Origin: Lichina pygmaea
Lineage: Eukaryota; Ascomycota; Lichinomycetes; Lichinales; Lichinaceae
DNA length: 64,000 nucleotides
NCBI GenBank assembly: GCA_963422465.1
Contig: OY730175.1
Span: 1,178,001 to 1,242,000, forward strand
Direction: 5' to 3'
A program made the translations under genes and the position numbers. The stretch's first letter is position 1. Each line of letters begins with the position of its first letter. Of the stretch, positions 35,446 through 46,762 are shown piece by piece. The notes beneath the pieces are model-generated. The model saw only the letters and a list, made by a program, of their open reading frames with translations. It had not been told where the DNA came from and ran no database searches.

Positions 35446-35801
35446 TGTGAGTACTCATTAGCTTTACAAGCAGCGTGTCAAAACAGTGAGGGGGACTCGT
35501 AGTATCATTGTTTGCTGTTCTCTTGATTGGTGAGGCCGGCAGTGGGCTTATATAGTTAGAGTAGTCGAGACGTTCGACACCCTGGCTTCTAAACCCCCAA
35601 ACTCCTGTCCGGCAGCCTCTAACTTCTAAGAGGGCGGCCCCCTATATATCTGCAGGCTTCTTGCTGATGAACACCAGATCCTGCTCGTCGCTCGGCTCGG
35701 GCTGTCATAGCGACAGCCTAACACCGGCCCGGGCTCGCTTGCGGGGCTGACGAGGTCTTTGCGAGCCCTGTTGCGAGCCCAGCTTCGTAAGGGCTCTTAC
35801 A
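35446..35801. mobile_element. possible solo LTR
   Basis: About 356 bp that start TGTGAG and end CTCTTACA. There are GCGAGCCC/GGGCTCGC inverted motifs inside and a TATATAG box near 35570. The termini are of Ty1/copia type, but no matching target duplication was found and no internal retrotransposon region is present. Low-confidence fossil. Confidence 0.3.
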
Positions 35802-36598
35802 GGTACCCAGTGAGATTCTCTTGTCGACCAGGAAATTGATCGATCCATGATCGAACCTTGGTAGGTAGGTCTGGACCACGTATGGATACCTCTGGGGACT
35901 TGATCGCTACGTACCAACAAGTTGGTGATGTTGTAGCAATGTCCTTTTTTTTTTTTAAGTCGTACTCTTCTTGTAGACAATTGAGTGAGCCTCGTTTCAA
36001 AAATAAAATTTTTATTTTCCTTTCAAAGAGAACTTTGCCCAAGGGATTCTACGTTGATCCAAAAAAAAAAATGGTATGTACTTGCTTGGCTGGTTTAATC
36101 ATAGCTCTCCTCGACACGGCTGGGAAAATGAGCGATGGAAGCTGCTACTGTACCAGTCAGAGTTGTGGGATGGACCGCTCTGCCGAAGAGGAAGTGACCT
36201 ATCATGATGTACGGTAAGTGGGGTGGCCTCTTAAGAAGAGTGGCCCTACTGAGAGGAGTAGTCTGTTGAGAGCCTCCCAAGTTGTGATGGCTTGGAACTA
36301 GGCTAGGTAGCTGGACAACTGTACCCTTGGACATACACAGTATAGGGTGGGAGTCGTAGCGGCGACTGGTTACCCGAGGGGCCAAAGTATGATGTTGTGT
36401 GGTGGTTAGATGAATTTGTATCCTTGTGGGTATTCTTCAGTCAGCTCAGCTAGTCCCACAGAGAGTCTGTGTAGCATGGTGTGGTGCAGCGCAGTCTGGC
36501 CATACTGTATGCAGAATAGAGAGAAAAAAATTTTAGGAAGACAGAGAGAGTGCAATCGTAACGGGTATCCCCTTTTCGCCATTTCAATGATCCATACC

Positions 36599-36690
36599 GC
36601 TCGTACCACGAAGACCTGTACCAAGAATACCCGGTCCAAGAAGGACCATGCCGCAAAGACCCACACCGCGAAGACCTATACCGAGAACAG
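36599..36690 (+). repeat. 15-bp minisatellite near ACCGCGAAGACCTAT
   Basis: Six diverged units of the type (T)ACC(A/G)CGAAGACC repeat from about 36599 to 36690. In one frame it reads as a Thr-Ala-Lys-Thr pattern, but the frame is not part of a recognisable gene. Confidence 0.6.
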
Positions 36691-36716
36691 ACGTATAGAT
36701 CTCAGAGAAAAGAACA

Positions 36717-36739
36717 GTGGGAGGGAGGGAGGGAGGGAG
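36717..36739 (+). repeat. (GGGA)n microsatellite
   Basis: Five to six perfect GGGA units downstream of the DUF3405 stop codon, within its probable 3' flank. Confidence 0.85.
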
Positions 36740-36826
36740 GGGATGACCGAGGGTCTTGGAGTAGAGAGAAGGGCAGAAGAGGAAGATGAGAAAGGGAGAG
36801 GAAGAAGACGAGAAGAGACTCGACCG

Positions 36827-39385
36827 TCATGCCTCGACGCTCAATCCGACGTCTTTGATCGGGTGTAATAAGATGCCGGGCAAACACATTCTGCCCTCCA
36901 CTGGTCTTCTTCTTTCCCTCCTCCTTCTTCTACTTGCGTACGGCGAGTTGTGCGGCTGCGTTGAGGATGACGAAGACGAAGACGAAGACGCCGACGATGA
37001 CGAGGACGACCCCCCGACATTGTCGACTTGGTCAACCTCGTCGACGCCCTCATCCCCCGCCAAGCCATCAGGCCGAAGTCCGAGCCAGGCGCGATACAGA
37101 CGGCCCGCGAACTGGGCGTTGTAGTACCACGTCGACCCGCTGAAGCTGTGTTCGCGGGGCCCAAAGACGCTGGAGGGCGCGCCGCCCGAGGCGCCGTTGC
37201 GGCCGGCGTTGAAGGTCGCCGCGAGCCGGGCCAGCGGCCAGGCCCGGTCGACGTAGACGGCGTGCGGCACGGCGACGGCCTTGAGCCCGTGGTGCAGCGC
37301 CACCGAGGCCGCGAACATCTCGGTCGACAGGTGTCGTCGCTGGCGCACGTTGGCGTCGTGCATCGCGCGCAGCAGCCGCGCCGACAGGCGCGATACCGTG
37401 CCGATGCTGGCTCGTAGCGGCACCGCCCCGGGCCGAGTCGTGCTGCCGTTGTTGTTATTGCTGTATCCGTGCACGTCCTCGCGCAGAAGCCACTGCGTGT
37501 CGACCGGGTCGAACAGCGGGCTGAACGTGATGAGATCGGCTTCTTCGCCGACGCCCCATCGGTGGCGGTCCTCGTCGTACGAGGTCGGGGGGACGACGTC
37601 GAACGTCTCGTCGTCGATGTCGCCGACGGGCTTCTTGGGCCCCCAGACGGGCCTCTCGATCGGCTTCTTCCACCGCCATCTGGCGTCGGCGGCGCTCGTC
37701 GCGTCCGTCGACGACGACCGCTCCGTCTGGGCTTGCATCGTCCGGCTAAAGTCCTCCCAGGTCCCGTGCAGGCGCGGCATGTAGAAGCGCGCGTTGCGCT
37801 CCCAGAGACCCTTGCGCGGCTGTTGGCGCGCCCATCTGGTGACGCGATCGAGCAGGCCGTAGTAGTGCCCAGTGTACCGGCCGTCCATCTCCCAGTGCCA
37901 GAAGGAGGCGTACTCGGGGTGCTGCTGCGCGAACCACTGCAGCGGCATGAATTGCGCCCGGTACGCGCCGGTCACGGGTAGGCCGCGAAAGAACGTCTCC
38001 TCGAGCCCGCCGTAGATTAGCCCCATCTGGCGCTCGGTCCACAGCGTCGCCATGTCCCAGAACTCCTCGGGCAGAGACGCCCGCAGTGTCTGCTCGTACA
38101 CGTCCTCGTCGGCCCAGATCGGCACGTTGTCGTCCTTGACGTGCACGAGGAAGTGGACCGTGTACTCACCGCCCGAGAGCAGCGACAGCTCCGTGACGAG
38201 CGAGCGTAGGAAGAGCACCGCTTCGGTGGTGTACACGAAGCCGGTCCAGGTTCGGAGGATGAAGGCGGTTCGAGGAATGTGCTTCCTGCTCGAGGCTGTC
38301 GTACTGGAGTTCGTTGCCAGGCGTGAGCCTCGAACATCCGTGCCGCGAGCGTCTGCGGCTGTGCCGCTTCGTCCGTCCGGATTGCCGCCGGCCCCGTCGT
38401 CCCTGCAGCGCCCAGGGCTTCTGCAGGGCTTCGGACCCTCTGGAAGCCTCTCGAAGCGGTTCGCATTTGCATCCAGGCACCGCTGCTGCAGGTCCGCCCA
38501 CCGCACGTCCCTAAAATCCACTGGGCCGTGGTCCGCCCATATGGCGTCGACATCCTCGTGGTCTCCATGCAGGCTCGACCCCGTGCCGCCGTGACGCATC
38601 TCGTAGCCCAGCCCGTAAGGACCATATCGGCCGTACCGCTCGAAGCAGACATCGTCCTGTACGCCGACGACTTCATACGATCCAATGACGTTCTCCGGGA
38701 ATCCTCGAGTGACGCCGGCATAGGCGCGCACCGCCGGTATCTTGCTGCCAAGGGTTGAGTTCGACGCCATCGCCATACAATCCTCGACCGGGTAATGCTC
38801 GGACAGGTACTCGCGGGACGCGTAGTCGGGGTACGGATCGTAGGCCTGGCTCCTCATTGGCATGTCGCGTCCGCCGGATCCCGCGCTTTCAGACATGTTG
38901 TGTTCTGGCACGCCATTGACCGGGTATTCGGGCACATTTTCTGGGCGGGGCACCAGATTTCTGAGACCACCGTAGTATCTCTGAAGCAAGGGAAACTTGA
39001 GCCATGCTGGTGGCACCGACGGTCTTCGCGATGCGAGAAACTCCAGTCTGCGGTTGGAGCTGATGCTCATGCCGACCAGCGTCGCGAAGATGACGGCCAT
39101 GATGGCCAAGAAGGCGATGAAGATGCACCGACTCGTCCGTCTCAGTCGCCGGGATCGATGTCGAGAGACCAGCGGCAGTGACCGTGACCTGCGCTTGTAC
39201 AACATGGGCCGGGCGGAGAGGGACGTCGCCCTCGACGAGTTTGATGATTCTCCAGGGTGATCGTCCACGTCGTCCATATCATCCACGTCATCCATATCTC
39301 CCCGCCAAAGCTCGACATTTTCATATTCGTCGTCGCCCATCATGGCCTTCTCGTCGTCGGCAGTTGCTGGTCTGGAGGGGGACAT
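36827..39385 (-). CDS. DUF3405 family type II membrane protein, glycosyltransferase-like
   Basis: A single-exon frame of 852 residues from MSPSRPATADDEK at 39385; an in-frame upstream ATG at 39496 exists but the added 37 residues look like leader sequence. An acidic N-terminus with (MDDVDD)n and a basic stretch (YKRRSRSLPLVSRHRSRRLR) precede one membrane span (CIFIAFLAIMAVIFATLVGM, about residues 87-107). The luminal part carries the DUF3405 landmarks AFILRTWTGFVYTTEAVLFL, SFWHWEMDGRYTGHYY, LWERNARFYMPRLHGTWEDF and EADLITFSPLFDPVDTQWL. The family is fungal-specific, Golgi/ER-located by topology and thought to be glycosyltransferase-like; no activity is proven. Near the C-terminus is a run of about 20 Ser and an acidic EGVDEVDQVD segment, a likely site of length variation. 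Confidence 0.82.
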   Translation of the reverse strand: MSPSRPATADDEKAMMGDDEYENVELWRGDMDDVDDMDDVDDHPGESSNSSRATSLSARPMLYKRRSRSLPLVSRHRSRRLRRTSRCIFIAFLAIMAVIFATLVGMSISSNRRLEFLASRRPSVPPAWLKFPLLQRYYGGLRNLVPRPENVPEYPVNGVPEHNMSESAGSGGRDMPMRSQAYDPYPDYASREYLSEHYPVEDCMAMASNSTLGSKIPAVRAYAGVTRGFPENVIGSYEVVGVQDDVCFERYGRYGPYGLGYEMRHGGTGSSLHGDHEDVDAIWADHGPVDFRDVRWADLQQRCLDANANRFERLPEGPKPCRSPGRCRDDGAGGNPDGRSGTAADARGTDVRGSRLATNSSTTASSRKHIPRTAFILRTWTGFVYTTEAVLFLRSLVTELSLLSGGEYTVHFLVHVKDDNVPIWADEDVYEQTLRASLPEEFWDMATLWTERQMGLIYGGLEETFFRGLPVTGAYRAQFMPLQWFAQQHPEYASFWHWEMDGRYTGHYYGLLDRVTRWARQQPRKGLWERNARFYMPRLHGTWEDFSRTMQAQTERSSSTDATSAADARWRWKKPIERPVWGPKKPVGDIDDETFDVVPPTSYDEDRHRWGVGEEADLITFSPLFDPVDTQWLLREDVHGYSNNNNGSTTRPGAVPLRASIGTVSRLSARLLRAMHDANVRQRRHLSTEMFAASVALHHGLKAVAVPHAVYVDRAWPLARLAATFNAGRNGASGGAPSSVFGPREHSFSGSTWYYNAQFAGRLYRAWLGLRPDGLAGDEGVDEVDQVDNVGGSSSSSSASSSSSSSSSTQPHNSPYASRRRRRERRRPVEGRMCLPGILLHPIKDVGLSVEA

Positions 39386-39901
39386 TGCACTGGTCCGAAA
39401 AGGTATCTGATGATCTTTCGTCTGCAAGTCACAAGACAGGCAATTCGCAAATAGCTCAATGCCCTGACTTCTGAAGCTCTTCTGGACACCGATCACTGAA
39501 TGCTGCCGTCAGTATCTCCCGACTCACAACTCATGCCGTAGGTTATTTACAGTATGGGGAGGGGAGGGGGACCCACCGGCGCAAGCCTGTCCACGACCAT
39601 CCTCATCATCGACAATGGAACCCTATGGAAAGGAAAAAGACTTGTTCCCACAGCTCATTCAAAACCCTGAGCACCCAAGCGATATAATGGCCCCCAAGGT
39701 AATTATTCGTTGCGAATCAATTGCCAAAGCTTGTGGAACGGCACCGAAGAAAGATGCCCCGCGCTTGCGCTGTCCAGCGAAAATCTGACACATGGTAAAC
39801 AAACGTCGCCTCGACAACTAGTGGCCCGTCATCCCACGTGACTAGACTTGAGTTTAGTAAGCGTTTAAGGACGGTACTTCAGTTCCGTACGTACATACGT
39901 A
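39386..39901. other. upstream region of the DUF3405 gene
   Basis: No gene recognised. The TACGTACATACGTA palindromic stretch at 39887-39901 adjoins the MITE that starts at 39902. Confidence 0.45.
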
Positions 39902-40713
39902 CCCGTGCCCATGGGGGGGCAATACCCCCCTCCTCCCGCCCCTTCGGTACGTCCGGAACACCCTCTCAAGGAGAGGGTGTCTATCACCGGTACGATACTA
40001 TCACCAGTCCAATACATTTTCTGGGTAGAGTCAACCACAATGTATATAACTCCACACCACAGCCACTGAATAGAAATGTAAGTGGCTCATTTGATTCGCC
40101 TGCTTCTGCACTACAATCTCTGGAGTTGTAGGCCTTTTCTCAAGCCATGGTAGTGGAAGAACTATAAAACAAGAAGGAGTGATGAAAAGTGCACATATCT
40201 GAGAGAAGTGAAGCGAGCAACTCAAGTTTCTATGGTAGCACGGGTAGCTAAGGTAGCTACGGTAGCTACAGCAGCTACTCAACAACGCCAGCAAGATCAA
40301 GAAAGACTTGTAGCCTCAGGGATGATAGTAAAAGAGCAGGGGAATCAGATAGGCACATAAAAATTATGGGTTGTCTATCTGTTTGCGGAGTTATAAGTGT
40401 TATAAAATTGATGTTGCTGGGAATTTATTCTTGAGCGATCACGACTGTAACTTCTCAGTAATACCACAAAAATCTAGAGAAGCCTAAATCTTCACAGATT
40501 ATAGAAGAGATGTAGAGGAATAAAACTAGCTACTTACATTCCTGTTTAGTCGCTATGTTGTGGAGTTATGTGTATTGCAGTTGACTCTACCCAGAAAATG
40601 TATTGGACCAGTGATAGTATTGTACCGGTGATAGACACCCTCTCCTTAGAGAGGGTGTTCCGGACGTACCGAAGGGGCGGGAGGAGGGGGGTATGCCCCC
40701 CCATGGGCACGGG
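39902..40713. mobile_element. MITE with long terminal inverted repeats (812 bp, TA target duplication)
   Basis: The two ends are inverted copies for about 180 bp. Each begins CCCGTGCCCATGGGGGG, passes through a GGGGGGG...CCCCCC hairpin and a CACCCTCTC..GAGAGGGTG hairpin, and continues to TACATTTTCTGGGTAGAGT. TA flanks both sides (39900-39901 and 40714-40715). The interior (about 40080-40550) is A/T-richer and has no transposase. It is a non-autonomous DNA element of a family different from the one at 7935. A 37-bp relative sits at 57686-57722. Confidence 0.88.
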
Positions 40714-40715
40714 TA

Positions 40716-41682
40716 CCGAGATACGTACAAGTACGAATAATTACGTACCGGGTCCCCCAGTTCCCCACCTCGTTATCATCACCAGAAGCCATCCAAGCAC
40801 CACTCTGCAACTTGTCAGATGCCCACCAGAAGTACCCTTATACTGTACGTACTGTGAGTATATGAGCCGTGGCTACGGCCTAGGTCTGGGTCTAGATCTG
40901 GTCCTAGGTGTAGAGCATCTTCAACATTCTAACCATTCAAGCTGCGTCTCGTCGACTCCTGTCCGCGGCTAACTAAGCACCAGCATCCTGCTTCTGCGGA
41001 TGCTCGTCGTACGTACGAGTTAGAGCGTGGCCCTTTTCTTCTTCGGCTACTGTAGTTCAAGGTCTGTTGAAGAGGACGAGAGAGACAGCGATATGGAGAG
41101 TAGGAGAGAAAGAGAGGGAGAGAGAGGGAGAGAGACAGGGACAGAGGCGCAGAACTGCCGTCAATCCCCCCAGAGTGATGCAACGGCAACAAGGGGGAAA
41201 GAATGAACGTGTTGCAGAGACAGCAGAGACAGCCCTCGTCTGGTGAAACTGAAACAAGTTGGTTGTTGAAACCCACACCGCCGCCAGCCCTTCTACGAGT
41301 AGCGTTCCAACAACCACCAGCAATGGGTCTTCCCAAGCAGCGCCGTGATGCAGCCGCTGTGTATGCGATACCGTCTGCCAGTGGTCACTGTACTGTCCCA
41401 GCGCGGAATTATACCGGGGCGAAGATGGTCAAGAAATGGGCTTTGGGGTGGGGGGGAGGGGCGCACGTAAAGTCTCGAAAGTGACTGCGGCTCAGTTGTA
41501 GCAGGGAGAAGGAAAAAAAAAAAAAAGCTGGCAGGAACCGGTGGGAGGAGAGAGCAATGTCGACGACACTGACCTCCGACCAGACAGGGCTGATATGTCC
41601 TATCCATCTATACTCAACGATCAGGCATCTGGACGATGATGCTGCAACTCAGCCTCCGAGTCTGACGTATGGCCAACCGCTG
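40716..41682. other. intergenic, no gene recognised
   Basis: 3' flank of the ethanolamine kinase gene. It has a GAGA-rich run (41085-41145), a G-rich run near 41450 and an A13 run near 41512. No coding gene is supported. Confidence 0.5.
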
Positions 41683-43377
41683 TCAGTCTTGACGCGCCCA
41701 TCTCCGCTCTCGGAGCGGCTGTTCCTCTCCTCGTGCCGCTCTTGCGCCGCTCGACTCGGCCCGCCAGTCCCAGTACTCCCGCAGACGGAGCTCGGCGTAG
41801 GCTCGATAGTCAAAGTCGATCTGTGAGATCTTGGCTTGGACGAGCCCCCATACGCCCCTGCTCCCACCCGTTCGATATCAGCGCCCGGGCCTCGACACGT
41901 GAGGAGGCGCGGAGATCAACGGCCAACGCACCAGAAGAATCCCGGAACTCCTCGAAACCGATCCACTTCTCGGAAGAGCTGGTCCAGAAGGAGATCGTCG
42001 CCGACCTTGCCGTCACGTGCGCCCCGGTCTGCGACTGCGCTGCTGGCGTGCTGACGGTAAGCCCGGAGATATTCGCTTAGAAACGCGCGTCGCTGGGATC
42101 GGGACGGCATCGCCCTATAGTCGCAATCCAGGCCGGCCCATTCGGCGAAGTGATTGGAAATGTCGAAAGGCGCCGGCGACGGAGTTGCATACCTAGACGA
42201 GCGGGCGTTGTTGGCATGATGCTTTTCCCGCCCCCTGAAGGGGCTCTCGTGCGGTTGCGGTCTTACTCGTAGTCAATGAAATGGACAGTCGCGACGTCCT
42301 CGGCCGAGGCACCTCTTTCGGCCGGTTCGATGACAATGTTCCCCGCGAGAAGGTCGCAGTGGCCGAAAACGAGCTGCTGCGGTCAGCATGAAGCCCGCGT
42401 TCGACGGCTCTTGCGGCGGCGGACCTACGCCGTCGGTGCCGAAGCTCGAGAGGTCGGCCAGGTCGTCGACGAGCCGCCGAAACTCCGTCTGGAGGAGCGA
42501 CTTGCGTTTGGCCTCGGCCGCGGTGTCTTCCGGCAGGACCGAGATCCATCGCTGCATGACCGTCCAGAGAGTCACGGACGGCTTCGTGAGGCCGCCGGGG
42601 AAGCTGTGGACGCAAGGTCCATCACCGTTCGTCGTGGCCCCGTTCGGAGCGGCCAACGAGGTGTCCTCACCGCGTTCGCGTACGGCCGCGTGCCCATTCT
42701 TCCCCGCCACGGGCAGGACGGCGTGCCACTCCCCGAGACGTCGCGCCACGGCTCGCCAGACGGCATGCCGCGAGAGGTCAGACGCCATGCAGCCCCGCCC
42801 GCGGATGAATCGATAGAGCAGGCCGTTCTCGAAGCGACCTAAAAGCGGCGGGGCGAGCCTGTGTTGCGCGAGAAGAGTGTGGGACGTGAACTCCCCTGCG
42901 CAGATTCCTTACGATCAGCCTGTCGGCCCGGACGCCTCTGGGCAGAACAGAGACAGGTACGCACGTTCGCGGTCGATCAGGAGCTGCGTGCCGTTGCCGT
43001 AGGCTCGCAGCAGGATGACGTCGTCGTCATCCTCGTACTTGTCGCCGTCGTCGTCGTCAACCTTGTCTTTGGTCAATGCGGGCCTCGGTTTGACGCATTT
43101 CAATAGCTAGATTGTTCGGCACAGCCATCAGCCACGAGCTCATTGCATCGATGCGGCCATGCTGGGCGGCGGTCTCGTTCCGTGTGCCTACAGTGTTGGT
43201 GATGCCATCGGTGAACCTGGCGAACTTGACTTCTCCGTCTCCGATCTTCCATTCCGGGCGGACGCTCAGGACGAGCTGCAGGGCCGAGGCCGCTAGGTCG
43301 TCGTTGCGGTACGACAACGGAATGTAGGGAACGGACTTTCCGTGGCTCGTGTTGCGAACGTCGACCGATGGGGACAT
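41683..43377 (-). CDS. EKI1: ethanolamine kinase (choline/ethanolamine kinase family)
   Basis: Minus-strand exons 43192-43377, 42965-43061, 42429-42895, 42267-42373, 41932-42192 and 41683-41857 join in phase to 430 residues. N-terminal YIPLSYRNDDLAASALQLVL and FARFTDGITNT lead to ILLRAYGNGTQLLIDRERE and APPLLGRFENGLLYRFIRG. The catalytic block LVFGHCDLLAGNIVIEPAE corresponds to Brenner's motif. IDYEYATPSPAPFDISNHFA and EWAGLDCDYRAMPSRSQRRA are the choline/ethanolamine kinase signature. FFWGVWGLVQAKISQIDFDY and LREYW close the domain. The enzyme phosphorylates ethanolamine for the CDP-ethanolamine (Kennedy) pathway in the cytosol. Intron 1 (43062-43191) has an AAG acceptor chosen because it restores phase; that boundary is the least certain. 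A run of Asp (DDDDGDKYEDDDD) follows it. Confidence 0.9.
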
Positions 43378-45630
43378 GATGCGCACGACGATGGCGATAC
43401 TTGAGGCGCAGGAACGTACGTCCCGCGGGGCGAGCGATCAAGGTTCACCGGATGACCAGGAGCAGTTGAAAAACAGTGGGAACGTCGTCGAGCGTTTCGA
43501 GCTCTCAAGAGATCGATTCAACAAAGAGATATGGTTCTAGGATCCGGACTGGACGACGACCGATGCAGCCGGGCCTAGCAAGTACCGTACCCGCCGGAAG
43601 ACAACCAGATGTCAATCAAGAGCTGGATGCTGTTCGATTGGGGCAGCATGACAGGTCGAACGAAGTGAGACGACACTGTCACGTCTGGTCGCGTGCTCCT
43701 ACTCCTTCGTCTCCTTCTTGTCTCTCTATCTCTCTTGGTCTCCCTCTTGTCTCTTCCTCCTCCGCCTCCCCCGCCTCCATCTCGGCCGGTGACATCCCAT
43801 CCGTCGCGGCGGGAGATGCCGACGAAGATCCCCGATGCCGGCGGCGAAAAGTACGGATCAAAGAAAAGGTTACTACCTATCCAGGGTCCGTCTCCCATTG
43901 GGCGATGATGGCATCATGGCTGTGGGGTTTCGAAGTCTATTGGGAATCCCACAGAGCCGATGAGAGTGACGTTGTGAACGGGCCTCGACGTTCACGGCTG
44001 GTGTGTGGTTAGGGCTTTGTACATACGTACTGAGGTGCCGGTACGTACGTACGTATGTACTGAGTACCTCTCGGTGTGCGTAAGCTTCTTTCCAAAACTA
44101 GTACTTACGTACTGAGTTCATTGTGGCTGTCAGCCGGTCTACCTCGCAGACGTCGAGCCACGTGATGTTTGATGCTGAGTCATCAGTGGCTGAGCTAGCC
44201 TGGCTGCTATACGAGTACGGAGTACATACGTACTTCCGTACTCCCGTACGAAGGTATGTACAGTACTACCTCTCCACACACCGCACTGCGGTACTCGTCC
44301 GCCACATCAAGAAGGCTTGAGCTGTCTACTCGTACTTGACATTTGGCATGCCACAACACTATAGTCTAAGTATCTACATACATTACTGAGATTCGAGCAG
44401 TACGTACTGATATGGAGAGGCATGTACAATACGTGATGTATTGCTTCACCAGTACCTCCGTACGCAACCATATGCGTACCAGTACATACCCACATACTAT
44501 CGCTTGTACCCCCGTACATCTGGGGGCACGACATCTTACGTGCGTACGAAGTACGAGTACAGAAGGCCCCGTGCCCTCCACATCCAAAGCAAGCCGTACT
44601 GTACGGAACGTATACAGAGGTGAGTACGTAACGTAGTATGTCTCCTGAAGTGAGCGTACTGCAGGGCACAGCCACAGACGATGAGCACCCAGACACAGCC
44701 TCTTGGCACCTATACCACAGGCCCCCAAGCCTACAGCTCTGTAGTATCCTCACCTAAAGCCGTACTGTAAATCCCGGTATGCCAGCCCCACGAAGCCTGA
44801 CTCACAGCCCAGGCATGCTCAGACGCACAACACACAGCTGTCCGCCTTCACACTGAACCAGCAGAAGAGACTCATCTCGGGCGACCAGAAAGGACAACCG
44901 GAGAGGATGTCCATATGCACTCAACAGGCGAGCAGACCGCAAGTCGAACAACACAGCGAACCATCTTGTTCCGGCCAATGTCTACTCCCATCAACATCTT
45001 TCCTCGAGTAGCCTCCGCGATGAGCATTCTCCCCCTTGCAAGACTACAGCGCAGAATGCAAGAGCACAGCGCAAGTTGCGAGACCACGATACAAGTCGCA
45101 AGACCGGGACGGTGCTCAAGGCGATTGGCCAAGAAAAACACTTTTTTCCCGAAGGCATTGATTGGCCCGTAGCATGAACAGCAGCCCCAGTTCTAAACAT
45201 GTCTCCTCGGACCACACCTCTACCGTGTAGCGCTCCCCTGTATCAACCAAAAGTGGTTGTCGACGGAGAGCACTCACTGTGGTATGCATGCGTGCAGAAG
45301 CATCGTAAGAGAGAGAAGAAAAAAAAAGATAGAAAGCAGACACGCAAGCCCAAGGGGCGGCATCCTGTAGGAGAAAACGTCGAGGCCCCTCTGGATGATG
45401 TGAAAGCGGGAAATCTATGTCGATGCGAAACTTTTTTTTTTCTTGGGTCGAAGAGAAAGTCTGTCTATATGCCTTTCCGACGGACACCCTACAGCAGGAG
45501 AGAAAGAGAAAGAGAAAGAGAAGAAAAAAAAAGGGGGGGGGGGGGGGGGAGGAAGGGAAGAAATCTTGGCATTGGTGAGTGTCACAGACTGAAACAAGAA
45601 GGACGACGTCATCGTGGACAAACATATCTC
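43378..45630. other. intergenic, rich in GTAC palindromes
   Basis: Between the ethanolamine kinase start and the 3' end of the New1-like gene. It has a C/T-rich run (43700-43790) and dense GTACGTAC/GTACTGTAC palindromes from about 44025 to 44640. A 17-base G run (45533-45549) follows (GAAA)n and A9. Short open frames have no family resemblance. Confidence 0.5.
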
Positions 45631-46729
45631 TCACGTCTCGTCGTCGGTGTCCGGTGGCTTGGGCGTCCCCTTGGGGCTGTTCAGCCACTCGATGTGTCTC
45701 AGCTTCCGGCGGACGTCGCGCTCCTTGAGCTGGTTGCGCGTGAGCTTCTTCTTCTTCTTGGACTTGAAGTTCATCTCGCCGGGCCCGCCGCCGTCTTCGG
45801 CGCCCGAGTTGACGGCCGAGGCGGTGGCGGACGAGACGGCGCTGCTGCCGGGTCGGCTGTCGTCGAAGCGATCCGTCATGACGGCGAGGAGGCCCTTGTG
45901 CGTGAGCCGTCCGTCGCCGACGTGCCAGTGTTCCGGGCAGAGCGCGCCGACGAACTCCTCGTTGTGGGAGATCATGATGACGCCGCCCTTGAAGTCGCGG
46001 ATCGCGACCGCGAGGCCGCCGAGCGAGTCCCGGTCCAAGAAGTTGGTCGGCTCGTCGAGGACCAGCAGGTGCGGGTTGTTCCACATCGCGCCCGCCAGCA
46101 CCACCTTGACCTTCTGCCCGCCCGAGAGCCCGGAGATGGCCGTGTGGTTGGCGATGTCCGGGTCCAGCCCCAAATCCTCAAAGTGCTTCGAGATGACTTT
46201 GGGCGACAGCTCCCGGAAGCCGAGGCCCTCGCGCGACGCTTCGTGATCGTCAAACTCCTGCACGAGCTTCTGGAAGCCGAGCTCGAGCAGCGTCTCGCGG
46301 GAGATCTGCGAGTTGTGTCTCGGCAGCATCGCGACCCATTTCCTGCAGGGGTCGTGTGAGCAAAGGGAAAAGTCGTCCCCGTCTCGAATGCGCGGGTCGC
46401 CGTTGTACTTACACCTCGTATTGGAGACTCTTCTTGTACTTCGCCCTGCCGATGAGGTTCTCGATCCGTCTCGGTCCCTTGCCGTCGCCGAGATCCACCG
46501 GCTTGTCCATCTGAGCTTGGTCTTCGGCCGTCAAGATTCTCGTCTGCTTCATCAGCACCTCGCGGTCGTCCCCGTTGGCGTAGCGCCACTGCAGGTACTG
46601 GTTCGGAGTCTTCTCGAGATGCATCTCGACGTGCTCGAGGGCGTGTTGCTTGATGTATCCGATCCGTAAGTTTGGATGCTTCTCGACCTTGCCTTCTTGG
46701 GGGATCATCTCTCCCGTGAGGAGCTTCAC

Positions 46730-46762
<33 letters not shown>

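Larger units (their letters stand above)
34552..36826. other. convergent intergenic region with repeats
   Basis: Between the DUF3433 and DUF3405 genes. It holds a solo-LTR-like segment (35446-35801), an A/T-rich patch with T10 and A11 runs (35945-36072), a 15-bp minisatellite (36599-36690) and (GGGA)n (36717-36739). No coding gene is supported. Confidence 0.5.

Noticed and set aside
45116-46084. 322-residue frame on the - strand
   Set aside because: Out-of-frame shadow of the ABC2 region continuing into the 3' flank; Arg-rich low-complexity product.
45199-46359. 386-residue frame on the + strand
   Set aside because: Overlaps the last exon of the New1-like gene in antisense and resembles no family.
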